This document shows, piece after piece, positions 1-5,105 of a DNA stretch of 5,105 nt. The notes below the pieces were generated by a model that had not been told where the DNA came from, made no database searches, and saw only the letters and a list, made by a program, of their open reading frames with translations. Origin of the DNA: Gammaproteobacteria bacterium (GTDB lineage: Bacteria > Pseudomonadota > Gammaproteobacteria > Methylococcales > Methylomonadaceae); assembly GCA_024276805.1 (NCBI GenBank), contig JAJRWJ010000351.1, forward strand, positions 1 to 5,105, in the 5' to 3' direction. A program made the translations under genes and the position numbers. Position 1 is the first letter of the stretch. The number at the start of each line of letters is the position of its first letter.

Positions 1-48
1 GCTCCTACGGATTGCGAATAGCGGCGTAGGAGCGGCTTCAGCCGCGAC
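1..48. repeat. GTAG-headed REP palindrome with a partial inverted partner
   Basis: Bases 26-46 carry GTAG followed by a perfect palindrome, GCGGCT-TC-AGCCGC (33-46). This is the layout of the repetitive extragenic palindromes common in Pseudomonas and related gammaproteobacteria, which are moved by RAYT-type transposases. Bases 1-9 (GCTCCTACG) are the exact reverse complement of 25-33 (CGTAGGAGC). The window therefore opens inside a second REP in opposite orientation, with the two GTAG heads facing each other across a 15-base spacer, as in a REP doublet (REPIN). The element sits one base beyond the stop codon of a possible small minus-strand ORF, a typical extragenic position. The outer half of the left copy lies outside the window. 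Confidence 0.75.
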
Positions 49-49
49 T

Positions 50-148
50 TCACTGCTTGAACAACAGCGCCCCGGTGTTTTCCACCAGCGTCTGTACAAC
101 CTCGAGGCAGGTCTGAGCGCTGGCTTTCGCTGCCGCTTCAGCCAACAT
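50..148 (-). CDS. Possible small ORF of 32 residues, unknown function
   Basis: On the minus strand an ATG at 148-146 is preceded by AGGG with a 6-base gap, a reasonable ribosome binding site. It opens a frame of 32 codons ending in TGA at 52-50. The peptide begins MLAEAAAKASAQ and ends TGALLFKQ. It is alanine-rich, could form one amphipathic helix, and uses G- or C-ending codons much like the neighbouring genes. The same frame stays open upstream of the ATG to about base 215, so it may be the tail of a decayed longer gene instead. It lies downstream of parB in the same orientation and stops one base before the REP. I recognise no family, and at this length a chance ORF is quite possible. Confidence 0.3.
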   Translation of the reverse strand: MLAEAAAKASAQTCLEVVQTLVENTGALLFKQ

Positions 149-261
149 TGAAACCCTGACAGACAATGCGGCAAGGGCGGATAAGCCTCCGCGCCATTCG
201 CCATGAGCCCCTATTCACACAAAAGCAGTTACGATGCAGGGGGAGGGGCAATGCTTATTGG

Positions 262-1113
262 TCAGGTTATGCGCCGCATCAGACCATCCAGTTCCTCCAG
301 ACTGGAATAGTCGATAATCAATCGTCCCTTGCCGCTGCGCTGGTGACTGATGGTAACCTTTGCACCAATTTTTTCACTCAGTTCATTCTGCAGGCGAATG
401 GTATCCGGATCAGGTGTTTTGTCCCGGCCTGGTTTTTTATCGGTCTGGCTGTCCTTGACCAGCTTTTCCGCGGCCCTGACGGTCAATCCAGCCGCGGCAA
501 TCCTTCTGCCCGCGGCAACCTGTTTTTCACCTTCCAGCGCCAGCAGTGCTCTGGCGTGACCCATCTCCAGGGCGCCACTGATCAGCAGCTTCTTCACTTC
601 CGGGTGCAATTCGATCAGACGCAATAGATTGGTCACCGTCGTTCTGGATTTGCCCACGGCTTCAGCGATCTGCTGATGGGTCATGGAAAATTCCTCCAAC
701 AGTCTTTTCAATGCCTCTGCCTCTTCCAGAGGGTTCAGATCCTCACGCTGGATATTTTCAATCAGCGCAATGGCCATCGCTTCCCGATCGGTTATATCCC
801 TGAGCACCACCGGAACTTCCTGCAATCCCGCCAGCTGTGCGGCGCGCCAGCGTCTCTCTCCGGCAACGATCTCGTATTTTTCAGTTTCCAGCCGGCGCAC
901 CACCACCGGCTGCACGATTCCCTGGGCCTTGATCGAATCCGCCAGCTCCTGCAACTTCACTGGATCGATGTCTTTCCTGGGCTGATAGCGACCTCGCTGC
1001 AGCAATTCGATAGGCAATGTCTGCAGCTGATGCTGCTTTTTTTCCTGGTCGATCGAGACATCGCCCAGCAGTGCATCCAGACCTCTTCCCAAACCGCGTT
1101 TTTTCAAAGTCAT
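262..1113 (-). CDS. parB: Chromosome-partitioning protein ParB (Spo0J), CTP-dependent DNA clamp
   Basis: This 283-residue protein is full length for chromosomal ParB. In this family ParB binds parS sites near the origin, spreads as a CTP-gated sliding clamp, loads SMC/MukBEF-type complexes and stimulates ParA ATPase. An N-terminal LGRGLDALLGD segment (residues 8-18) is the usual ParA-contacting motif. The CTP-binding domain shows GRYQPRK (41-47), GERRWRA (85-91) and ENIQREDLNP (119-128), the three conserved boxes. A helix-turn-helix follows (QQIAEAVGKSRTTVTNLL, about 147-164). After a charged linker (220-240) comes the C-terminal dimerisation domain ending KGRLIIDYSSLEELDGLM. The ATG lies 21 bases after the parA stop, with GGGG stretches just upstream as possible ribosome binding site, so parA-parB is probably one transcript. 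No key residue looks missing. Confidence 0.97.
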   Translation of the reverse strand: MTLKKRGLGRGLDALLGDVSIDQEKKQHQLQTLPIELLQRGRYQPRKDIDPVKLQELADSIKAQGIVQPVVVRRLETEKYEIVAGERRWRAAQLAGLQEVPVVLRDITDREAMAIALIENIQREDLNPLEEAEALKRLLEEFSMTHQQIAEAVGKSRTTVTNLLRLIELHPEVKKLLISGALEMGHARALLALEGEKQVAAGRRIAAAGLTVRAAEKLVKDSQTDKKPGRDKTPDPDTIRLQNELSEKIGAKVTISHQRSGKGRLIIDYSSLEELDGLMRRIT

Positions 1114-1134
1114 TCCCCGACGCCCCGGTCGTTT

Positions 1135-1905
1135 CTATGGTTTTTGATGTTTTCTGGTCAATTCACCCGCCAGAGCGATATACGCAAGAGCACCGCGCGA
1201 CGTCTTGTCATACAACAATACCGGCAAGCCATGACTTGGCGCTTCCGCCAGCCGGATGTTTCTGGGTACGCAGGTTCTGAACACTTTGTCGCCAAAATAT
1301 TCCAGCAACTGGTCCGAGACATCCTTGGTCAAACGGCTGCGGTTGTCGAACATGGTCCTCAGCAAGCCCTCCAGCTGCAATTTGGCGTTCACCGTATCGC
1401 GGATATTTCTGATGGTGTCCATCAATGCCGACAGACCTTCCAGAGCATAATACTCGCATTGCATCGGTATCAGTACACTGTCTGCGGCAACCAGCGCATT
1501 CAAGGTCAGCATGTTCAGAGAAGGCGGGCAGTCGATCAGGATATAGTCATAATTCTCCCTGACCTGCTGCAAGGCATCTGACAGCCGGCGTTCACGGCGC
1601 TCTGCCTGCATCAGCTGCACTTCCGCCATGGTCAAATCGGCATTTCCAGGAATGACCGAAAAACCAATATTGTCCACATCGATGATGATTTCCGCTATTG
1701 CCGCCTGCTCCAGCAGCAGATCACAACTGGACAGCGCCACTTCATTCTTGTCGATGCCACAGCCCATCGCGGCATTACCCTGTGGATCCAGGTCCACGAG
1801 CAATACGCTGCGCTTGCCGGCCGCCAGAGATGCGGCAAGATTGACGCTGGTCGTGGTCTTCCCTACACCACCTTTTTGATTGGTTACCGCAATTATTCGT
1901 CCCAT
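1135..1905 (-). CDS. parA: Chromosome-partitioning ATPase ParA (Soj)
   Basis: This 256-residue protein is a chromosomal Soj-type ParA. It lacks the N-terminal helix-turn-helix of plasmid P1-type ParA. The family forms ATP-dependent sandwich dimers that bind the nucleoid non-specifically and are released by ParB, moving origin regions apart. The deviant Walker A motif KGGVGKTT is at residues 11-18, the A' motif VDLDPQGN at 37-44, and Walker B YILIDCPPS at 121-129. Arg190 in NRSRLTKDV matches the region carrying the DNA-binding arginine in Soj. The ATG at 1905 begins MGRIIAVTNQKGG, as expected for the family, with GAGG 11 bases upstream. It is separated from rsmG by 293 bases, so it probably has its own promoter, and parB follows after 21 bases. 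Confidence 0.97.
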   Translation of the reverse strand: MGRIIAVTNQKGGVGKTTTSVNLAASLAAGKRSVLLVDLDPQGNAAMGCGIDKNEVALSSCDLLLEQAAIAEIIIDVDNIGFSVIPGNADLTMAEVQLMQAERRERRLSDALQQVRENYDYILIDCPPSLNMLTLNALVAADSVLIPMQCEYYALEGLSALMDTIRNIRDTVNAKLQLEGLLRTMFDNRSRLTKDVSDQLLEYFGDKVFRTCVPRNIRLAEAPSHGLPVLLYDKTSRGALAYIALAGELTRKHQKP

Positions 1906-2198
1906 TCTTCTACAAACCTCGGTTATGCACGGATTTTCTCAATAAGGTCAATTGTACATGACCATGGCTGTCAGGAGCAGATGCCGGCCATTGGTGCTGT
2001 ACCAATCGATGCTTGGACAAGCGGATGCTCAACAGCATCAACCTGCATTTCCCTTGCTCCGGTTGGCGCTGAGGCACGAAGCCCGACAATGGCGATACAA
2101 TATCATGTCTGGCCGCACAAACTGCGCATCGATCTATGGCACGCTGTCTCATGATTGTTGACCAGACAAAACAGTCTTTTGATTTTATCCAGTCGGTT
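1906..2198. other. rsmG-parA intergenic gap with three adjacent hairpins
   Basis: This gap holds no convincing gene. Short frames exist on both strands, but none has family resemblance, a good ribosome binding site or conserved-looking composition. Three perfect short inverted repeats lie in a row: ATTGGT/ACCAAT (1990-2006, 5-base loop), GCTTG/CAAGC (2011-2022, 2-base loop) and GATGCT/AGCATC (2024-2039, 4-base loop). None is followed by a T run on either strand, so they do not look like simple terminators. The part nearest parA has promoter-like hexamers. No palindrome resembling the canonical parS sequence (core CACGTG) is present. Confidence 0.6.
1922..1951 (-). promoter_or_regulatory. Tentative parA promoter
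   Basis: On the minus strand TTGACC (1951-1946, 5 of 6 to the sigma-70 -35 consensus) is followed after 18 bases by CATAAC (1927-1922, 4 of 6). The predicted start near 1915 would leave only about 10 bases of leader and would exclude the GAGG at 1920-1917, which weakens the call. An overlapping TACAAT (1956-1951) is a better -10 match but has no good -35 partner. The 293-base gap from rsmG makes a promoter somewhere here likely, but its exact position is uncertain. Confidence 0.25.
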
Positions 2199-2834
2199 TC
2201 AGGACTGCTGATGTTGCACCACTCCTGATAACCTGATCAGGCAGCGCTCGGCATCGACGCCGGGAACCTCCAGGGGGATCACATCGATTTGCCCTGGAAT
2301 GCCGGCCAGCTCCTGCTCCGGAAACCGGCCTTTCATGGCCAGCAAAATCCCCTGCCCGGCAAGCAGATGGCGGGTTTGATCGAGAGTGGCCTGCAAACTG
2401 GCAAAGGCCCGGGTGATGATGGTCTGGAATTTCTTTTCCGGACAAAAATTTTCCACTCTCTCGTGACAGACCACGGCATTCTGCAAGTTCAATTCCAATA
2501 TCGCCTGCTGCACGAAGCGGGTCTTCTTGGCATTGCTGTCCAGCAGCTGGAAAGTCATGTCCGGTGCGAAAATCGCCAACGGGATGCCCGGCAGCCCGGC
2601 GCCAGTGCCGATATCGATGATTTCCGGTCCCTGCAGGTGAGGGAGAATCGCCAGACTGTCCAGCAGATGCAGCGGCACCATGGCCTGCCTGTCCCGTACT
2701 GCCGTCAGGTTGTAGACCCTGTTCCATTTTTCGATCAGTTCGAGAAAATGCAGCAACGCCTCGATCTTTTCCGCATCGGCAGGCAGCGCCAGCGCCTGCA
2801 GTCCTGAAAGCAGAATGTCGCGGCAATCGTACAT
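2199..2834 (-). CDS. rsmG: 16S rRNA (guanine-527-N7)-methyltransferase RsmG (GidB)
   Basis: RsmG uses S-adenosylmethionine to methylate N7 of G527 in 16S rRNA of the 30S subunit. In many bacteria its loss gives low-level streptomycin resistance. The 211-residue protein is of normal length. Conserved signatures are KWNRVYNLTAVRD (residues 36-48), HLLDSLAILPHL (56-67), the SAM-binding loop IDIGTGAGLPGIPLAI (73-88), LLDSNAKKTRF (97-107), and ITRAFASL (140-147) with the downstream MKGR. I chose the ATG at 2834-2832 over the TTG directly before it. The ATG shares its A with the mnmG TGA stop (TGATG), a typical coupling overlap, and no clear ribosome binding site is visible, which fits re-initiation. 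The pairing with mnmG is the classic gidA-gidB arrangement. Confidence 0.96.
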   Translation of the reverse strand: MYDCRDILLSGLQALALPADAEKIEALLHFLELIEKWNRVYNLTAVRDRQAMVPLHLLDSLAILPHLQGPEIIDIGTGAGLPGIPLAIFAPDMTFQLLDSNAKKTRFVQQAILELNLQNAVVCHERVENFCPEKKFQTIITRAFASLQATLDQTRHLLAGQGILLAMKGRFPEQELAGIPGQIDVIPLEVPGVDAERCLIRLSGVVQHQQS

Positions 2835-4702
2835 CAAGCGGATTTTTTCTTCATGTACACCAGCAGCAGCGAAATCGCCGCGGGTGTGACCCCAGGAATT
2901 CTCGACGCCTGGCCCAGTGTTTCCGGCACATGCTGCTGCAATTTCTCACTGACTTCGTTGGACAGCCCAGGAACCCTGGTGTAGTCCAGCCATGCCGGCA
3001 GGCGCAGGTGATCGTAGCGTCTGGCCCGGTCGATCTCGTTTTGCTGCCTGTCTATATAACCAGCATACTTGGCCTGTATCGCCACCTGCTCAGCGGCCTG
3101 TTCATCGACCTGCCGATAATCGGCGAAATCCAGCAATTGCAGCACATCCACTTCCGGCCGGCGCAACAGCCCGATCAGGCTGGTTTCCCGCTGCAGGGGC
3201 TGACCCCAGATCCGCTCGATCTGTTCAGCCTGTTCGGTAGCCGGTTTTATCCATCGGCTGCCCAGCTCCGACTGCAATCGTTCGATCGTCTCCCGCTTTT
3301 CGGAAAACGCCTGCCAGCGCCGGTCACCGACCAGCTGCAATTGCCGGCCCGGTTCCGTCAGTCGCAGATCGGCATTGTCCTCGCGCAGCAACAGCCTGAA
3401 TTCGGCCCGGCTGGTAAACATGCGATAGGGCTCCCGCGTACCCTGAGTGATCAGGTCGTCTATCATGACCCCCATATAGGCCTGATCGCGACCAGGACAC
3501 CAGCTCTCCAGGTCCTGGGTCAGCCTGGCCGCATTCAGACCGGCAATCAGACCTTGTGCGGCGGCTTCCTCGTAGCCGGTCGTGCCATTGATCTGTCCGG
3601 CAAGGAACAAGCCCTGAAGATGTTTGGTCTCCAACGACGACTTCAGATCCCTGGGATCGAAGAAGTCATATTCTATGGCATAGCCGGGGCGGACGATTTC
3701 CGCTTCGGCAAAGCCTGTCATGGAGCGGACGAATTCATACTGTACGTCAAAAGGCAGGCTGGTGGAAATACCGTTCGGGTAGTACTCATTGCAATCCAGC
3801 CCCTCCGGCTCGACAAAGATCTGATGGGAATCCCGGTCTGCGAAGCGAACGATCTTGTCTTCGATGGAAGGGCAATAGCGAGGGCCGATGCCATCGATGA
3901 CCCCGGTATACATCGGCGAGCGGTCCAGTCCGGACCGGATGATTGCATGGGTTCTGGCATTGGTCCGGGTTATGTGGCAGGGAATCTGCCGGGGGTGCTG
4001 TCCGCGTTCACCAAGAAAGGAGAAAACCGGCGCCGGGACATCGCCAGGCTGTTCCTCGAGCTTGCTGAAATCGATGCTCCGGCCGTCGATGCGCGGTGGT
4101 GTGCCGGTTTTCAGACGAGCCACGCGAAAAGGCAGCTCGCGCAACCGCTCTGCCAGGGCGACCGATGCCGGGTCGCCGGCCCGGCCCCCGGAATAATGAT
4201 CCAGACCAATATGAATTTTGCCGCCAAGAAACGTTCCGGTCGCCAGAACCACGGCACGGCAGTGAAATTCCAGACCCATTTGCGTCTTGACGCCACAGAC
4301 GCTGTCACCGTGTACAAGCAGATCGGCGGCAGTCTGCTGGAACAATGCCAGGCGCGGCTGATTCTCCAGAGCGCTTCTGATCGCCCGTTTATACAGATTC
4401 CTGTCCGCCTGGGCGCGCGTCGCCCGGACGGCCGGTCCCTTGCTGGCATTCAAGATGCGGAAATGGATGCCGGCCTGATCGATCGCCCAGGCCATCGCGC
4501 CATCCAGGGCATCGATTTCCTTGACCAGGTGCCCCTTGCCGATCCCGCCTATGGCCGGATTGCAGCTCATCTGCCCGAGCGTCTCGATATTCTGGGTCAG
4601 CAGCAGGGTTCTGGCACCGGCCCTGGCGGAAGCCAGCGCCGCTTCGGTGCCGGCGTGCCCCCCGCCAATGACGATGACATCAAAGTCTTTTTTGAATTTC
4701 AC
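2834..4702 (-). CDS. mnmG: tRNA uridine-34 carboxymethylaminomethylation enzyme MnmG (GidA)
   Basis: MnmG is the FAD- and NADH-binding partner of the GTPase MnmE. Together they install the (carboxymethyl)aminomethyl group on C5 of wobble U34 in several tRNAs. The 622-residue length matches the family. The FAD dinucleotide fold is DVIVIGGGHAGTEAA (residues 8-22). MSCNPAIGGIGKGH (45-58) carries Cys47, and GPRYCPSIEDK (273-283) carries Cys277, both at the positions of the functional E. coli cysteines. FAD-contacting PGYAIEYDFFDPRDL (339-353) and AGQINGTTGYEEAAAQG (368-384) follow. The C-terminal tRNA/MnmE-binding part ends in RIPGVTPAAISLLL. The start is a GTG (4702-4700): it gives the normal N-terminus, and there is no in-frame ATG before the FAD motif. 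No strong ribosome binding site is visible. mnmE is not the upstream neighbour here. Confidence 0.98.
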   Translation of the reverse strand: MKFKKDFDVIVIGGGHAGTEAALASARAGARTLLLTQNIETLGQMSCNPAIGGIGKGHLVKEIDALDGAMAWAIDQAGIHFRILNASKGPAVRATRAQADRNLYKRAIRSALENQPRLALFQQTAADLLVHGDSVCGVKTQMGLEFHCRAVVLATGTFLGGKIHIGLDHYSGGRAGDPASVALAERLRELPFRVARLKTGTPPRIDGRSIDFSKLEEQPGDVPAPVFSFLGERGQHPRQIPCHITRTNARTHAIIRSGLDRSPMYTGVIDGIGPRYCPSIEDKIVRFADRDSHQIFVEPEGLDCNEYYPNGISTSLPFDVQYEFVRSMTGFAEAEIVRPGYAIEYDFFDPRDLKSSLETKHLQGLFLAGQINGTTGYEEAAAQGLIAGLNAARLTQDLESWCPGRDQAYMGVMIDDLITQGTREPYRMFTSRAEFRLLLREDNADLRLTEPGRQLQLVGDRRWQAFSEKRETIERLQSELGSRWIKPATEQAEQIERIWGQPLQRETSLIGLLRRPEVDVLQLLDFADYRQVDEQAAEQVAIQAKYAGYIDRQQNEIDRARRYDHLRLPAWLDYTRVPGLSNEVSEKLQQHVPETLGQASRIPGVTPAAISLLLVYMKKKSA

Positions 4703-4726
4703 AACTTAATATCTGTCGGATAAAAT
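4698..4726 (+). promoter_or_regulatory. Sigma-70-type promoter for the small divergent gene
   Basis: TTCACA (4698-4703, 5 of 6 to the -35 consensus) and TAAAAT (4721-4726, 5 of 6 to the -10 consensus) are separated by exactly 17 bases. This is the best promoter match in the window. Transcription would start near 4733, giving a leader of about 40 bases before the ATG at 4774. The -35 box overlaps the GTG start codon of mnmG, so the promoter of one gene lies on the coding start of the other. Confidence 0.6.
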
Positions 4727-4729
4727 GCT

Positions 4730-4757
4730 ATTTTAATAGTTGCAGAAATTAATACAA
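4730..4757 (-). promoter_or_regulatory. Likely mnmG promoter
   Basis: On the minus strand TTGTAT (4757-4752, 3 of 6) and TAAAAT (4735-4730, 5 of 6) are separated by 16 bases. Transcription would start near 4723, about 20 bases before the GTG. The -10 box is the mirror arm of the plus-strand -10 box (TAAAATGCTATTTTA, 4721-4735), so both polymerases would occupy the same bases. The weak -35 lowers confidence. Confidence 0.4.
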
Positions 4758-4773
4758 ACTATTGGGTCAAGTT

Positions 4774-5040
4774 ATGTCGAAACAAAACCAAAACAGCAGC
4801 CTGGCGCCGCCAAAATCAAGAAATCCGGTTGCAAAATATGCCGGCCGATTCAACAGGGCCGGGATACACCGGGACAAACACAAATATTCCCGCAAAGGCA
4901 AGAGCAAATACCGGGAGCCTTTGCCAATAGCACTATGGTCTGGAAAGGACGCAGCAGACAACGCCCTCAGTGCTATTGGCAAAGACTCCCGGCTTTCAGA
5001 GACAAGCAACGCACGCCAAGCCTGCAATGCTGCATTCTGA
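4774..5040 (+). CDS. Small basic protein, 88 codons, with a long hairpin inside the gene; possible ArfA-like rescue factor
   Basis: Translation probably starts at ATG 4774, not the in-frame TTG at 4762, because GGG at 4764-4766 gives a weak ribosome binding site at suitable spacing. Residues 1-49 are very basic (14 Lys/Arg, 2 His, against 2 acidic). They contain RNPVAKYAGRFNRA (16-29) and KYSRKGKSKYREP (37-49). Residues 50-88 lose that charge and are rich in Ala, Ser and Asn. The change falls at the start of an inverted repeat covering codons 46-73. No signal peptide or membrane segment is visible. The Y-x-R-K-G-K motif and intragenic hairpin recall arfA, whose protein rescues stalled ribosomes with release factor RF2, but the classic KGKGSY segment is not exact. 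I also have a vague memory of small uncharacterised basic proteins with an NPVAK start, so family membership is inference. Expression from the divergent promoter supports a real gene. Confidence 0.6.
   Translation: MSKQNQNSSLAPPKSRNPVAKYAGRFNRAGIHRDKHKYSRKGKSKYREPLPIALWSGKDAADNALSAIGKDSRLSETSNARQACNAAF
4911..4992. repeat. 82-base inverted repeat with 24-bp arms (long hairpin) within the small gene
   Basis: The left arm (4911-4934) and right arm (4969-4992) are reverse complements at 23 of 24 positions, around a 34-base centre. The single mismatch pairs 4918 with 4985: a C-A mismatch in plus-strand RNA, but a G-U wobble in minus-strand RNA. Such length is far beyond chance in 5 kb and would form a very stable stem close to two helical turns, a good RNase III substrate size. 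No T run follows on either side, so it is not a standard intrinsic terminator. It could be an mRNA processing hairpin, a small inverted-repeat mobile element, or both. Confidence 0.9.
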
Positions 5041-5082
5041 CGATCGCCCCTGTACAGGAGAGCTACCATAGGTGATGCGTGT

Positions 5083-5103
5083 AGCCGGGTCGAGGCGGCT
5101 TTT
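5083..5103 (+). terminator. Weak terminator-like hairpin, or start of another GTAG repeat
   Basis: AGCCG (5083-5087) and CGGCT (5096-5100) can pair across an 8-base loop and are followed directly by a run of four Ts (5100-5103). This lies about 40 bases after the stop of the small plus-strand gene, where a terminator is expected. The T run is short. The stretch also begins with GTAG (5081-5084), with an inward-facing GCTAC at 5062-5066, so it may instead be one end of a REP-like element cut by the window edge. Confidence 0.3.
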
Positions 5104-5105
5104 CC

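Noticed and set aside
207..249. GCCCCT/AGGGGC inverted repeat downstream of parB as a terminator
   Set aside because: The arms are six bases with a loop of more than 30 bases and no T run.
676..1581. Plus-strand open frame of 301 codons opposite parB and parA
   Set aside because: It crosses two confirmed minus-strand genes and their spacer, has no family resemblance, and is a shadow of their codon bias.
1779..1787. TGTGGATCC as a DnaA box
   Set aside because: It has two mismatches and lies inside conserved parA coding sequence (the DPQG region).
1876..2154. Short frames on both strands in the rsmG-parA gap
   Set aside because: They have no family resemblance and no ribosome binding site, and the two strands overlap nearly completely; they look like chance.
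2165..2186. AGAC/GTCT hairpin followed by Ts near the end of rsmG as a terminator
   Set aside because: The stem has only four base pairs, and the T run is on the plus strand, the wrong strand for rsmG.
2930..4723. Plus-strand open frame of 597 codons opposite mnmG
   Set aside because: It is the mirror of a highly conserved gene with strong codon bias; its translation shows no recognisable motif and no gene-like start region.
5049..5058. Palindrome CCTGTACAGG as a LexA operator
   Set aside because: The gammaproteobacterial LexA box needs CTGT and ACAG separated by eight bases; here the halves abut, and the site follows a stop codon.
4767..5069. Minus-strand 100-codon frame opposite the small basic gene
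   Set aside because: It has no ribosome binding site or promoter match on the minus strand, while the plus strand has both a good promoter and a coherent basic motif.

Overview
The window looks like a piece of a gammaproteobacterial chromosome near the replication origin. The evidence is the mnmG-rsmG-parA-parB (gidA-gidB-soj-spo0J) gene set in its usual order, protein motifs close to the gammaproteobacterial versions, a moderately high GC content, and a GTAG-headed REP palindrome of the Pseudomonas-like type at the left edge. I cannot name a genus.

From the left edge, bases 1-48 hold a REP palindrome and the cut end of an inverted partner. A possible 32-residue ORF on the minus strand (50-148) stops one base before the REP. 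Nothing recognisable fills 149-261. Minus-strand parB (262-1113) and parA (1135-1905) follow, 21 bases apart. A 293-base gap (1906-2198) has no convincing gene but contains three small perfect hairpins in a row and promoter-like elements for parA. Then come rsmG (2199-2834) and mnmG (2834-4702), both minus strand and overlapping by one base (TGATG), so they are probably translationally coupled. The four large genes thus form two units read right to left: tRNA/rRNA modification (mnmG, rsmG) and chromosome segregation (parA, parB).

The right end (4703-5105) is the least ordinary part. mnmG starts with GTG, and its upstream neighbour is not mnmE but a small divergent gene (4774-5040, 88 codons). 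That gene has a good plus-strand promoter. Its -10 box and the likely mnmG -10 box form the two arms of one 15-bp palindrome. The encoded protein is strongly basic for 49 residues and then changes character exactly where the DNA becomes an 82-base inverted repeat with 24-bp arms (23/24 matched, 4911-4992). A basic Y-x-R-K-G-K motif followed by a long hairpin inside the coding region resembles the layout of arfA, the ribosome-rescue gene whose mRNA is cut or terminated inside the ORF. The alternative is a small hairpin-type mobile element that has extended the reading frame. This is the main lead in the window; the rest is ordinary conserved housekeeping sequence.
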